DNA of 64,000 bases from Lichenicoccus sp965213775 (GCA_965213775.1 CBDCAC010000004.1:1116001-1180000); one strand, 5' to 3'. Shown: positions 18,867 to 28,480, numbered from the stretch's first letter. The notes: generated by a model not told the origin, from the letters alone. Numbers and translations are program-made.

Positions 18867-19919
18867 TCACAGGCCGAGCAGATGGCGGTTGGCCGCGCGG
18901 TCGCTGCCGGCGCCGGCGAAATCGTCGAAGGCGCGCCCGGTGACCGGGATGATATGCCGGCGCACGAACGCCGCCCCCTCGCGCGCGCCGACCTGCGCGT
19001 CCTTCAGGCAGCATTCCCACTCGACCACCGCCCAGCCGTCAAAATCGTACCGCGCGAGCCTGGAAAAGATAGCGCCGAAATTGATCTGCCCGTCGCCGAG
19101 CGAGCGGAAGCGGCCGGCGCGGTCGATCCAGTCCTGGTAGCCGCCATAGACGCCCTGGCGCGGGCTCGTTACGTGCTCGGCGTCCTTGACGTGGAACATG
19201 CGTATGCGCTGGTGGTAGACGTCGATGAAGCCGAGATAGTCCATGAACTGCAGCAGGAAATGGCTGGGATCATAGAGGATGTTGCAGCGCCGGTGGCCGC
19301 CGACATGCTCCAGGAACCTCTCGAAGGTCACCCCGTCATGCAGGTCCTCGCCGGGGTGCAACTCGTAGCAGAGATCGACGCCGGCCTCCTCGAAGCCGTC
19401 CAGGATCGGACGCCAGCGCCGCGCCAGCTCGGCGAACGCCTCGTCGATCAGGCCGGGCGGCCGCTGCGGGAACGGGTACAGGAACGGCCAGGCGAGCGCC
19501 CCGGAGAAGGTGGCGTGGGCGGTCAGGCCGAGCCGGCGCGAGGCGCGCGCGGCGAGATGCAACTGCCGCACCGCCCAGTCCTGTCGCGCCGACGCATCGC
19601 CGCGCATGGCTGGCGGCGCGAAGCCGTCCAGCATCCGATCGTACGCCGGGTGTGCGGCGACGAGCTGGCCCTGCAGGTGGGTCGAGAGCTCGGTCAGCGC
19701 GAGTCCCGCGTCGGCCAGGGTGCCACGCACCGTGTCGCAGTAGGCGTCGCTCTCCGCGGCGCAGGCGAGGTCGAACAGCCGCGCATCCCACGACGGGATC
19801 TGCACGCCCTCGAACCCGGCCTCCCTCGCCCATCGCGCGATGCCGGCCAGGTCGTCGAACGGCGCCTGGTCGGCGGCGAACTGGGCCAGGAACAGGGCCG
19901 GTCCCTTCAGCGTCTTCAT
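18867..19919 (-). CDS. TIM-barrel sugar phosphate isomerase/epimerase (xylose-isomerase-like)
   Basis: 350 residues; start ATG 19919 with GGAGGAG upstream. AP-endonuclease-2/xylose-isomerase-like barrel. Metal ligands are suggested by ELHPGEDL (Glu/His), LYDPSHF (Asp/His), MFHVKDAE (His/Asp) and VVEWECCL (Glu). This family is repeatedly paired with Gfo/Idh dehydrogenases in inositol or uncommon-sugar catabolism, and here the two genes are nearly contiguous. The product probably isomerises the keto-sugar made by the dehydrogenase; the exact substrate cannot be read from sequence. Confidence 0.88.
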   Translation of the reverse strand: MKTLKGPALFLAQFAADQAPFDDLAGIARWAREAGFEGVQIPSWDARLFDLACAAESDAYCDTVRGTLADAGLALTELSTHLQGQLVAAHPAYDRMLDGFAPPAMRGDASARQDWAVRQLHLAARASRRLGLTAHATFSGALAWPFLYPFPQRPPGLIDEAFAELARRWRPILDGFEEAGVDLCYELHPGEDLHDGVTFERFLEHVGGHRRCNILYDPSHFLLQFMDYLGFIDVYHQRIRMFHVKDAEHVTSPRQGVYGGYQDWIDRAGRFRSLGDGQINFGAIFSRLARYDFDGWAVVEWECCLKDAQVGAREGAAFVRRHIIPVTGRAFDDFAGAGSDRAANRHLLGL

Positions 19920-20130
19920 GAGATCTCCTCCGCGCCGGCGCCCATGCGGCCCGCGCCGGCTCGTGCGACGAGAAGAGGGCCACCCTGCCGGGCGGATGGT
20001 GCCGCGGCAGCGCGACGCCGGCAAATCTGGCAGAACCTCGACCGCTGCTGCTAGAGCATGGACGGCTCGATCATGGCGACGTGCGCCGCATCGAGCCTGC
20101 CGCCGCGGCAGCGAGACGAGGGAGAGCAGC

Positions 20131-20901
20131 ATGGGCACATCGACCGAGGCCGCGACGGGCCGGGTGGCAGGGCGGCTCGGCGGCCGCACTGCGCTGGTCA
20201 CGGCGGCGGCGCAGGGCATCGGCAGGGCGACCGCGTGGCGCCTCGCCGAGGAGGGCGCCTCGGTGCTCGCGGTCGACATCAACGCGGCGAAGCTGGCCGA
20301 GCTGACGCACGACCGCATCACGCGCTGCGTCGTCGATGCCTCGGACCCGGCCCAGCTCGACGCCGCGCTGAGCCCGCGGCCGGCCTTCGACATCGTCGTG
20401 AACTGCGTCGGCTGGGTTCACCACGGCTCGATCCTGGACGCCGATGCGGCCGCCTGGCAGCGCTCCTTCAGCCTCAACGTCGATTCGATCTACCACGTCG
20501 TGCGCGCCGTGCTGCCGGCCATGCTGTCGGCGCGACGCGGCAGCATCATCAACATCGCCTCGATCGCCTCGTCGATCCGCGGCTTCCCGAACCGGGCGGC
20601 GTACGGCGCGACCAAGGGGGCGGTGATCGGCCTCACCAAGGCGATCGCCGCCGACCATGTCGGCCAGGGCGTACGCTGCAACTGCATCTGTCCCGGCACC
20701 GTGGCCTCGCCGTCGCTGGAGGAGCGGATCGCGGCCTTCGACGACCCGGTCGCGGCGCGCGCCAACTTCATCGCCCGCCAGCCGATCGGGCGGCTCGGCA
20801 CGCCCGACGAGGTGGCGGCGCTGGCGGCCTATCTCGCCGCCGACGAGAGCGGCTTCATGACCGGAAGCGCGATCGTGCTCGACGGCGGCGCCAGCAACTG
20901 A
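20131..20901 (+). CDS. SDR dehydrogenase, 2-keto-3-deoxy-L-fuconate dehydrogenase / 3-hydroxybutyrate dehydrogenase-like
   Basis: 256 residues; ATG 20131 preceded by GAGGGAGAGCAGC. Classical SDR: TAAAQGIG cofactor loop, VVNCVGWVHHGSILD, SIASS, YGATK (YxxxK) and C-terminal VLDGGAS. The VVNCxGWVHHGxILD block is one I associate with 2-keto-3-deoxy-L-fuconate dehydrogenases and the related DHRS6/BDH2 group. Given the aldolase/SDR fusion and sugar kinase nearby, a role in deoxy-sugar-acid catabolism is plausible, but the two activities cannot be separated by eye. Divergent from the isomerase gene. Confidence 0.82.
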   Translation: MGTSTEAATGRVAGRLGGRTALVTAAAQGIGRATAWRLAEEGASVLAVDINAAKLAELTHDRITRCVVDASDPAQLDAALSPRPAFDIVVNCVGWVHHGSILDADAAAWQRSFSLNVDSIYHVVRAVLPAMLSARRGSIINIASIASSIRGFPNRAAYGATKGAVIGLTKAIAADHVGQGVRCNCICPGTVASPSLEERIAAFDDPVAARANFIARQPIGRLGTPDEVAALAAYLAADESGFMTGSAIVLDGGASN

Positions 20902-20948
20902 CCTCTCCCTCACCGCCGCCTGCCGCGGGAGACAGCCCGCGGAACGCC

Positions 20949-22256
20949 ATGGGGCGCGGCACCTTCCGCTCGCTGCGCGGCTTCAACTACCGGCTCTGGG
21001 CCGGCGGGGCGATCATCTCCAACGTCGGCACCTGGATGCAGCGCACCGCCCAGGACTGGCTCGTGCTCACCGAGCTGACGCACCGCAGCGCCACGGCGAT
21101 GGGCACGGTGATGGCGCTGCAGTTCGGACCGCAGCTGCTGCTGCTGCCGCTGACCGGCTTCGCGGCCGATCATCTCGACCGGCGCCGCCTGCTGCTGGCC
21201 ACCCAGGCGACGATGGCGGCGCTCGCCCTCGGCCTGGGTCTGCTCACCGTCAGCGGGCTGGTCCGGCTGTGGCAGGTCTACGGGTTCGCGTTCCTGTTCG
21301 GCTGCGCCGCCGCGTTCGACGCGCCGGCGCGCCAGAGCTTCGTCGCCGAGCTGGTCGGGGAGGCCGACCTCTCGAACGCGGTGGCCCTGAACTCAACCTC
21401 GTTCAACGCCGCGCGGCTGATCGGGCCCGCGGTCGCCGGCGTCCTGATCGCCCTGGTGGGCTGCGGATGGGTGCTGCTGATCAACGCCGCGTCGTTCTGC
21501 GCCGTGCTCTGCGCGCTGACGCTGCTCGAGGTCGGCGCGCTGCACCGCACGGGCAGGGCAGCGCGCGCCCGCGGCAGCTTCGTCGAGGGGTTCCGCTACG
21601 TCTGGAGGCGGCCGGAGCTGAGGACTCCGCTGCTGATGCTGTTCCTGATCGGGACCTTCGGGCTCAACTTCTCCATCTTCATCTCGACCATGTCGGTGAG
21701 GGTTTTCCACGCCGGAGCGGGCCAGTACGGGCTGCTGACGTCGACCATGGCGATCGGATCGGTCATGGGCGCGCTGCTGGCGGCCGGACGCGCGACGCCG
21801 CGGCTGCCGCTGCTGCTCGCCAGTGCTACGCTGTTCGGGTCGGGCTGCGCGCTCGCCGCGGCCGCGCCCGGCGCCGGCTGGTTCGGAGCGGCCCTGATCG
21901 TCGCCGGCCTGTCGGTCCAGACCTTCACCACCTCGACCAACAGCCTGGTGCAGATCGCGACCGAACCCGCCATGCGCGGCCGCGTGGTGGCGATCCTGCT
22001 CGCCGTGGCGCTGGGCGGCACGCCGATCGGCGCACCGGTGGTCGGCTGGGTCGCGGATCGCTTCGGTCCACGCTGGGCGCTGCTGCTCGCCGCCGGCTCC
22101 GGTTTCGCCGCGTCGGCGGTGGGCATCCGCCACCTCGTGACGCATCGCCGCCTGCGCCTGCGCCTCGAGGCCGGACGGCCGCGCTTCAGCCTCGATGACG
22201 ACGCCGACCCCCGGGGTCCATCAGCCCGGTCCGGGCCGCTCGGCGACGTGCGCTGA
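20949..22256 (+). CDS. MFS transporter, EntS/DHA3-like
   Basis: 435 residues with 10-12 hydrophobic segments. N-terminal FNYRLWAGGAIISNVGTWMQ is typical of the enterobactin-exporter-S/DHA3 branch, and the loop-2 motif GFAADHLDRRRLL matches the MFS GxxxDRxxRR. GTPIGAPVVGWVADRFGPR marks the second half. Probably a small-molecule exporter in the inner membrane; substrate unknown. It follows the SDR by 47 bases and may be co-transcribed. Confidence 0.88.
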   Translation: MGRGTFRSLRGFNYRLWAGGAIISNVGTWMQRTAQDWLVLTELTHRSATAMGTVMALQFGPQLLLLPLTGFAADHLDRRRLLLATQATMAALALGLGLLTVSGLVRLWQVYGFAFLFGCAAAFDAPARQSFVAELVGEADLSNAVALNSTSFNAARLIGPAVAGVLIALVGCGWVLLINAASFCAVLCALTLLEVGALHRTGRAARARGSFVEGFRYVWRRPELRTPLLMLFLIGTFGLNFSIFISTMSVRVFHAGAGQYGLLTSTMAIGSVMGALLAAGRATPRLPLLLASATLFGSGCALAAAAPGAGWFGAALIVAGLSVQTFTTSTNSLVQIATEPAMRGRVVAILLAVALGGTPIGAPVVGWVADRFGPRWALLLAAGSGFAASAVGIRHLVTHRRLRLRLEAGRPRFSLDDDADPRGPSARSGPLGDVR

Positions 22257-22278
22257 AGCATCGGATACGAGAGCAGGA

Positions 22279-23589
22279 TCAGAGGCGGGCGGCAATCCGC
22301 CGCATCACCGCGTAGAGCGCCACGCTGCCGGCCACCACGGCGGCCAGGCCCAGCACCTCCAGGGGCGGTGCGACGCATACCAGCAGCGCCATCGCGGCCG
22401 ACCCGCACAGCGCCGCAACCGGGAGTGCCCTGAAATTGACCGGCCTGCCGAGCGTGGAGGTGCCGCGGCGGTGCAGCACCCACGACGCGCCGCAGCCCAG
22501 AAAATACACCCCCACCGTGTTGAGCGTGGAGGCCACCACCAGCCCGGTGAAGCTGCCCGACAGCGCCAGCGCCGCAGCAAGGCCGGCGTGGGTCAGGATC
22601 GCCGCGTCCGGCGCGTGGGTGGCGGGACCGGCCCTTCCCAGGATGCGCGGCAGCAGCCCGTCGCGCGCGAAGGCGAACAGGATGCGCGGCGCGCCCAGGA
22701 TGTCGCTGCCGATCCACCCGAGCATGGACAGCGCGGCACCCGCCACCAGCACCGCGCGCGCCAGCGGGCCGAAGCGCGCCGCCGCCGCCGCCAGCGGTGC
22801 CGCCTGGCCGCCAAGGCTCGGCCCGAGCAGATGCTGCGCCACCAGCTGGATCGCCAAGTACAGCAGCAGCACGAAGCCCATGGCGCCGAGCAGCGCGCGC
22901 GGCACGTTGCGATGCCCGTCCATCACCTCGCCGCTGGCCGCCAGCGGCGTCTCCATGCCGCTGAACGCGAACATGCCCAGGATCACCGCCTCGGCCAGGC
23001 CAGTCGCCGGGGGCACCGCCGACGCGGCGGGCGCGGGCAGCCAGCCCCCTGCAAGAGCCGCTCCGCCCACCGTCACGAACAGCAGCAGCGGCACCAGCTT
23101 CAGCAGCGTGACGGCGGAGACCATCCAGGCGGCCTCGCGCACCCCGCGCAGGTTGACCAACGCGATGGCGCCGATCGAGACCAGGATCACCGCCGCCCGG
23201 CCCCACCCCTCCGACAGCGCCGGCAGCACCGTGCCGATCGTGGCCGCCAGCGCGCTGGCGATGCCGCCGCAGGCCAGCACGCTGGCCATCCAGGTCATCA
23301 TGCCGCACACGAAGCCGGTCAGCGGGCCGAAGGCGAACGTCACCGTGCCGTAGACGCCGCCGCTGGTCGGCAGCCGGCTGCCCGCTTCGGCGAAGCACAC
23401 CACCACGAAGCTCATCGCCAACCCGCACACCAGGTAGGCGAGCGGAGCCCTCGCCCCGGCCGCCTGCGCCATCGCCGCCGGCAGGGTGAAGATGCCGGCG
23501 CCGACCACGCCGTTCACCACCGCGGCCGCCAACGCCAGCGGGCCGATATGCCGCCGCAGCACGGCGTCGCGTCCGACGGACTGGCTCAT
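22279..23589 (-). CDS. APC-family amino acid permease
   Basis: 436 residues, about 12 membrane helices. Helix 1 carries VVNGVVGAGIFTLPA with the GAGIF substrate-binding motif of APC-superfamily transporters, and helix 6 has FAFSGMETPLAA. Start ATG 23589. It converges on the MFS gene. Likely an inner-membrane amino-acid/polyamine uptake or exchange protein; specificity unknown. No linked metabolic gene gives a clue. Confidence 0.88.
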   Translation of the reverse strand: MSQSVGRDAVLRRHIGPLALAAAVVNGVVGAGIFTLPAAMAQAAGARAPLAYLVCGLAMSFVVVCFAEAGSRLPTSGGVYGTVTFAFGPLTGFVCGMMTWMASVLACGGIASALAATIGTVLPALSEGWGRAAVILVSIGAIALVNLRGVREAAWMVSAVTLLKLVPLLLFVTVGGAALAGGWLPAPAASAVPPATGLAEAVILGMFAFSGMETPLAASGEVMDGHRNVPRALLGAMGFVLLLYLAIQLVAQHLLGPSLGGQAAPLAAAAARFGPLARAVLVAGAALSMLGWIGSDILGAPRILFAFARDGLLPRILGRAGPATHAPDAAILTHAGLAAALALSGSFTGLVVASTLNTVGVYFLGCGASWVLHRRGTSTLGRPVNFRALPVAALCGSAAMALLVCVAPPLEVLGLAAVVAGSVALYAVMRRIAARL

Positions 23590-23635
23590 GCGGGCGACGC
23601 TAGAGCATCGCCCGAGCGGACGGAACCGTTCGAGG

Positions 23636-24979
23636 TCAGCCGCCCTTCGCCGCCAGCACGTCCAGCCGGCTGATCTCCGCCGGCCGCGCGAGGAGCGCGT
23701 TCGACCGCCTCAGCAGCAGCGACGCTCCCTTGCCCGCCAGATGCGCCCTGCGGCCCGGCTCGCCGGGGAAGATCTCGAAGATGCCGAACACCGAGCGGCT
23801 GAAGCGCACGCCGAACCAGGGTCTGGTGCCGGTCTCGTCGCGCACGCTGGACAGGATCTCGAGGAGCAGCGTCTCCACCTCGGCTTCCTTGCCCGGTCTG
23901 GCCTCCAGGCGGATATGCAGCGCCTTTGCACCGGCACCGCCCTTGCGGCCGCGCACGCGCGCGCGTCGATGCGGCACACCCGCGAGCAGGGCGCGCACCA
24001 CCAGGCCGGCGCCGAGTGCCGCGACGGCGGTGAGGAACGGACGCAGCGCCGCCTGGGTGTAGAGGCTGGTCCGCATCACGCGGCCCTCGTAGTTGCCGCG
24101 CTCGATCAGGCTCTCGGTCGGCACGTCGAGGCCGCTGCCGTCGCGCGGACGGCTCGGCGCACGGCCGCTCGGCGTGTTGGGGATGATCGCGGCCTCCATC
24201 AGCCGGTCGGTGAGGCCGGGCGCGATGCGGCCGGCCGCGGCCAGTGCCCTGGCGCCGCCGCCGACGAACACCTCGCGCACCGGATGGCTCGCGGCGTGCA
24301 GGATCGCGTGCGCCACCGCCTCTGGAGCGTAGACCGGCGGCACATGGTGCGGCTCGGAGCGCAGGTAGTTCCTGGCGTTGACGGTGAACGGCGTGTCGAT
24401 CTGGCCGGGCTTGATCAGGGTGACCGAGATCGGCGCGCCTTCCTGCTCGAGCTCCATGCGCAGGGCCTCGGTGAAGCTCTTCACCGCCGCCTTGCCGGCG
24501 CAGTAGATGCCCTGCAGCGGCACCGCACGCTCGGACACCTCGCTGCCGAGATTGATGATCGCGCCGCCGCCGCGCCGACGCAGGTGGCCCAGCGCCTCGC
24601 GCGAGCCGTAGATCTGGCCCCACAGGTTGGTCTCGAACGAGCGTCGCATGTCCGCGACCGAGACCTCGTCCATGCGGCCATAGACGCCGACGCCGGCGTT
24701 GTTGATCCAGGTGTCGAAGCCGCCGAACCTGGCGATCGCCTGCTGCGCGATCAGGCCGACCTGCTCCTCGCGGCCGACATCCGCCACCACGTAGGCTGCC
24801 CGGCCGCCGCGGCGCTCGATCTCCTCGGCGAGGTGGCGCAGCGCCGTCTCGCTGCGCGCGGCCAGCACCAGGGCGGCACCCTGGTCGGCGGCGAGGCGCG
24901 CGGTCGCGAGACCGATGCCGGACGAGGCGCCGGTGATCACCACCACCTGCTCGCGCAGCGGCCGGAGGATGATCTTCAT
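23636..24979 (-). CDS. SDR oxidoreductase fused to an ABM-type (monooxygenase-like) domain
   Basis: 447 residues from ATG 24979. N-terminal SDR: TGASSGIG at about 16-23, NNAGVGVYG, YCAGK as YxxxK, up to about residue 230. Then a linker with a hydrophobic stretch (FLTAVAALGAGLVVRALL) that could be a membrane anchor. The C-terminal about 100 residues (ALHIRLEARPGKEAEVETLL, PWFGVRFSRSVFGIFEIF) look like an antibiotic-biosynthesis-monooxygenase (ABM/quinol monooxygenase) ferredoxin-like fold. The stand-alone SDR branch is common; a C-terminal ABM fusion seems uncommon. It starts 10 bases after the Zn dehydrogenase stop and probably shares its transcript. Confidence 0.8.
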   Translation of the reverse strand: MKIILRPLREQVVVITGASSGIGLATARLAADQGAALVLAARSETALRHLAEEIERRGGRAAYVVADVGREEQVGLIAQQAIARFGGFDTWINNAGVGVYGRMDEVSVADMRRSFETNLWGQIYGSREALGHLRRRGGGAIINLGSEVSERAVPLQGIYCAGKAAVKSFTEALRMELEQEGAPISVTLIKPGQIDTPFTVNARNYLRSEPHHVPPVYAPEAVAHAILHAASHPVREVFVGGGARALAAAGRIAPGLTDRLMEAAIIPNTPSGRAPSRPRDGSGLDVPTESLIERGNYEGRVMRTSLYTQAALRPFLTAVAALGAGLVVRALLAGVPHRRARVRGRKGGAGAKALHIRLEARPGKEAEVETLLLEILSSVRDETGTRPWFGVRFSRSVFGIFEIFPGEPGRRAHLAGKGASLLLRRSNALLARPAEISRLDVLAAKGG

Positions 24980-24989
24980 CGCGGTGGCA

Positions 24990-26162
24990 CTAGGCGAGGT
25001 TGAAGACCACCTTGACGCAGCCATCCTTCTTGTCGCGGAAGGTCTTGTACAGGTCGGGGCCGTCGGCGAGGCTGGCGCTGCGGTGGGTGATCAGGAAGGT
25101 GGGATCGATCGTGCCGTCCAGGATCAGCTTGCTCAGATGGTCCAGGTAGCGCTTCACGTGCGTCTGGCCGCTCTTCATGGTCAGCCCCTTCTGCACGATG
25201 GAGCCCATGTTGACCGGCGTCGGGCCGCCATAGACGCCGGGCACCGAGATGGTGCCGCTCGGGCGCACGCAGGTGATCATCTCGGTCAGCGCGTAGGGGC
25301 GCGCGGTGCTGGTCAGCTTCTCCTGGATCGTGCTCAGGATGCCGGTGGCACCATGACCGGCCACGGCCTCCATGCCGACGCAGTCGATCACCGCGTCCGG
25401 CCCCTGGCCGCCGGTGATCTCCTTCAGCCGCTCGAGCACGTCCTCCTTGGTGAAGTCGATCACGTCGGTGGCGCCCGCCTGCCGCGCCAGGGCGATCCGT
25501 TCCGGCACGTCCTCGATCGCCACCACGCGGGCCGCACCCATGACGACCGCGGACTTGATCGCGAACAGGCCGACCGGCCCGGCGCCCCAGATCGCCACCG
25601 TCTCGCCGCCCTTGAGGTCGCAATAGGCGACCGCCTGCCAGCCGGTGGGCAGGATGTCGCTGAGGAACAGCGCCTGCTCGTCGGTCATGCCGTCCGGCAC
25701 CTTCATCGGCGCCACGTCGGCCATCGGCACCCGCACGTACTCGGCCTGGCCGCCGGAATAGCCGCCGGTGATGTGCGAGTAGCCGAACAGCCCGGCGGTC
25801 GGGTAGCCGAACATCTTGGCCGCCATCTCGCCGTTGCGATTGCTGCGCTGGCACGACGCCCAGTTGCCCATCCTGCACTGCACGCACTGGCCGCAATTGA
25901 TGTTGAAGGGGACCACCACCCGGTCGCCCTTCCTCAGCGGATGGTCTGCCGAGCCGACCTCGACCACCTCGCCCATGAACTCGTGCCCGAGCACGTCGCC
26001 ACTCTCCATGGTCGGCATCTGGCCATCCATGAGGTGGAGGTCGGAGCCGCAGATGGCGCAGCTGCTCACCTTGAGGATGATGTCGCGCGGATCCTCGATG
26101 GTGGGATCGGGCACGGTGTCGCAGCGTATGTCGCCCTTGCCGTGCCAACACAGTGCCCGCAT
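24990..26162 (-). CDS. Zinc-dependent alcohol dehydrogenase (FDH-like MDR family)
   Basis: 390 residues; ATG 26162 with GGGAG upstream. Catalytic zinc ligands in CAICGSDLH and GHEFMGEV, structural zinc cysteines in CGQCVQC and later Cys, Rossmann loop AIWGAGPVGLFA. The length and the ITGGYSGGQAEYVRVP block place it with glutathione-independent formaldehyde-dehydrogenase-like medium-chain dehydrogenases. Likely oxidises an alcohol or aldehyde with NAD. First gene of a two-gene unit with the SDR-ABM fusion. Confidence 0.9.
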   Translation of the reverse strand: MRALCWHGKGDIRCDTVPDPTIEDPRDIILKVSSCAICGSDLHLMDGQMPTMESGDVLGHEFMGEVVEVGSADHPLRKGDRVVVPFNINCGQCVQCRMGNWASCQRSNRNGEMAAKMFGYPTAGLFGYSHITGGYSGGQAEYVRVPMADVAPMKVPDGMTDEQALFLSDILPTGWQAVAYCDLKGGETVAIWGAGPVGLFAIKSAVVMGAARVVAIEDVPERIALARQAGATDVIDFTKEDVLERLKEITGGQGPDAVIDCVGMEAVAGHGATGILSTIQEKLTSTARPYALTEMITCVRPSGTISVPGVYGGPTPVNMGSIVQKGLTMKSGQTHVKRYLDHLSKLILDGTIDPTFLITHRSASLADGPDLYKTFRDKKDGCVKVVFNLA

Positions 26163-26291
26163 GTCGTCGCTCCCGCCGAATATCCTGCCAGCCAACGCGG
26201 GCTAGGGCACCCGGTTAGGGGCGGCGCGCAGGACATACTGCTTTGTGTTCGGGCATGGCCTCCGGCCGACCGAACCGTGGCGGAGGCCCGA

Positions 26292-26501
26292 TCAGACCCG
26301 GTCGCGACGCTCGAAGCGCTTGACTTGGCTGTCGGCGTCGCGCTGCAGCTTCTCGGCGGTATCGATGTCGCCGGCCCTCTGCCAGGCGCTCGCCACGTTC
26401 TGCAGGAAAACGGCGCGCGCCGCGCGCCCGGTCGAGCTGTAGCTCGCGGGAGGCGGTCCCTCCAGGAAGTCGGGAATGCGGATCGCTCTTCGATGACTCA
26501 T
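26292..26501 (-). CDS. Small hypothetical protein (69 aa)
   Basis: Start ATG 26501 with GGAG in front; a second ATG in frame at 26519 would add six residues. Sequence is basic and polar (MSHRRAIRIPDF ... VFLQNVASAWQRAGD), with a helical stretch rich in Ala/Asp/Gln at the end. No Cys, no membrane segment. It looks like a genuine gene because the ribosome site and composition fit, but I do not recognise a family. Confidence 0.55.
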   Translation of the reverse strand: MSHRRAIRIPDFLEGPPPASYSSTGRAARAVFLQNVASAWQRAGDIDTAEKLQRDADSQVKRFERRDRV

Positions 26502-26728
26502 GTGGATCTCTCCGCTCATGAAAACGAGGCCCACGGAGCATATCAAAACAAGTTCGGCGATCCAACAAGATGATGACGCCGAAGCATAGGCCCGACTGCT
26601 TATTTTCTACTGCGTTGCTGTTGTACCGAATGCCCGCTGATTGTTTCGTTTTGCAAGATTTCTTGGAGCGCCTTGATTACACAGTATTCGGTGCCGGCAC
26701 CCGCCTCACCGCCGCGATCAACGGATGC
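26502..26728. other. AT-rich intergenic patch
   Basis: About 230 bases between the 69-aa gene and the kinase stop are richer in A/T than the surroundings (for example TTATTTTCTACTGCG, TTTCGTTTTGCAAG). I find no credible gene, repeat or tRNA in it. Confidence 0.4.
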
Positions 26729-28480
26729 CTACAAAGCTTTGTCGTTGCTCGAAGCAGGCGACGAACCGGCCTCGCCCGCGCCACCGCTCGCGATGGCGGC
26801 GTGCAGGCAGAGCGCCAGCGAGGTCGCGCCCGGATCGGCGTGGCCCCTGCTGCGCTCGGCCAGCGGTCGCGCCCGGCCCAGGCGCGGCGAGAGCTGGGCG
26901 GTCGCCGCGGCCGCGCGCGATGCCGCCACGGCGGCTGCCTCCCAAGCCGCGCGCAGCGGCGTTCCCTGCTCGACCATGCGACGCAGCGTGACCGCGAACG
27001 GCTGCAGTGCGTCGACCAGGGTCTTGTCGCCCGGCCGTGCGCCGCCCAGCCGCGTCACCCCCTCCAGGGCGGCGTCCACGCCGCGTGCCACGTCGTCCGG
27101 CGTTGGCGGCGCGTCGTCGGCGAGCCTGCGCGCGCAGGCGACCAGCCCAACCCCCCACAGCGCGCCGGAAGTGCCGCCGGCCCGCGCCGCCCAGGCCTCG
27201 CCGGCCGCGGTGAGCACGGCCGCCGGTCCGGCACCGATCGAGGCCGCGTCGCGCACCGCCTCGGCCGCCGCAGCCGAGCCGCGCGCCATGCCCTGCCCGT
27301 GATCCCCGTCGCCGGCCACGGCGTCGAGTTGGCCGAGCTCGGCTTCCGCCTCGGCCATCGCGGCGGCGACGGTCGCGAACGCCCCCGCCGCCCAAGCTCC
27401 CGCCGCGGCGGCGCGCGGGTCGGACGCCGCCGCGAGCTCGACCACGTCATCGTCCGGCTCGACGACCGGCGCGGGTGGCGCGGCGGCTTCGCCCCGATGC
27501 AGCACCGGGGCGTCGCACGGCGCCAGCCACAGCGGCTCCAGCGTCTCGTCCAGCCAGGTCAGCGTCAGCGAGCACCCGGCCATGTCGAGGCTGGTGACGA
27601 ACTCGCCCACTTCCGGCGCGACCAGCTCCAGCCCATGCGCGCGCAGCCGGGCCTCGATCGCGGTCCAGAGCACGAACAGCTCCTCCCACTTGGTGCTGCC
27701 GAGCCCGTTCAGCACCGCCGCCACCCGGCCGCCGCGGTCTCGCGGCGCCTCGTCGAGCAGGCCCTGCACCAGCAGGGTCGCGAGCTCGCCGGCAGGCATC
27801 GCCGGCCGCTCGTCGGTGCCGGGCTCGCCGTGTATGCCCAGCCCGATCGCGACGCGACCGGACGGCACCGAGAACAGCTGCGCCTCCGCGCCCGGCAGCA
27901 CGCAGCCGCTGAACGCCACGCCGAGCGAGCGGGTGCGGTCGTTGGCGTGCCGGGCGGCCTGCTCCACCGCGTCCAGCGGCCAGCCGGCCTGCGCCGCGGC
28001 ACCGGCGATCTTGAACACCACCAAGTCGCCGGCAATGCCGCGACGGCGCGCATGCTCGTGACCCGGCGCGCTGGCGACGTCGTCGCTCACTGCCAGCACG
28101 CGCACGTCGACGCCGTCGGCACGCAGCAGCTCGGCGGCGAGGCCGAAATTGAGCACGTCGCCGGCGTAGTTGCCGAAGCCCAGCAGGATGCCGCCGCCGC
28201 GCTCGGCGAGCCGGCAGACATGACGCACCGCGCGGGTCGAGGGCGAGGCGAACACGTCGCCCGCCACCGCCGCGGCGGCCAGCCCATGTCCGACATAGCC
28301 GGCAAAGGCGGGGTAGTGGCCGCTGCCGCCGCCGACCACCAGCGCCACCTTGCCGTCCCGCGCCGGGTCGGCGCGCAGCACGCCGCCGCGCACCGGGCGC
28401 ATGCTGCCGGCATGGACCGCGCAGAATCCGGCGAGCGCGCTCGCTGCGAAGGCCTCGGGCTCGTCGAGGATGCGGGTCAT
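26729..28480 (-). CDS. Dihydroxyacetone/erythrulose kinase, DhaK-DhaL fusion
   Basis: 583 residues from ATG 28480. The N-terminal DhaK domain has GGGSGHYPAFAGYVGHG and GLGIHGEPG, the latter containing the His that binds the ketone covalently in DhaK. The C-terminal DhaL ATP domain has GDGDHGQGM (usually GDGDTG, Asp metal ligands kept) and GGTSGALWG. The single-chain DhaK-DhaL form is ATP-dependent. Its co-location with an isomerase and a D-erythronate dehydrogenase-like gene points to a C4 ketose such as erythrulose rather than dihydroxyacetone itself. That assignment is inference. Confidence 0.88.
   Translation of the reverse strand: MTRILDEPEAFAASALAGFCAVHAGSMRPVRGGVLRADPARDGKVALVVGGGSGHYPAFAGYVGHGLAAAAVAGDVFASPSTRAVRHVCRLAERGGGILLGFGNYAGDVLNFGLAAELLRADGVDVRVLAVSDDVASAPGHEHARRRGIAGDLVVFKIAGAAAQAGWPLDAVEQAARHANDRTRSLGVAFSGCVLPGAEAQLFSVPSGRVAIGLGIHGEPGTDERPAMPAGELATLLVQGLLDEAPRDRGGRVAAVLNGLGSTKWEELFVLWTAIEARLRAHGLELVAPEVGEFVTSLDMAGCSLTLTWLDETLEPLWLAPCDAPVLHRGEAAAPPAPVVEPDDDVVELAAASDPRAAAAGAWAAGAFATVAAAMAEAEAELGQLDAVAGDGDHGQGMARGSAAAAEAVRDAASIGAGPAAVLTAAGEAWAARAGGTSGALWGVGLVACARRLADDAPPTPDDVARGVDAALEGVTRLGGARPGDKTLVDALQPFAVTLRRMVEQGTPLRAAWEAAAVAASRAAAATAQLSPRLGRARPLAERSRGHADPGATSLALCLHAAIASGGAGEAGSSPASSNDKAL

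Noticed and set aside
25150..25165. TTCACGTGCG as a parS site
   Set aside because: Half-site only, inside a coding region, with no inverted partner.
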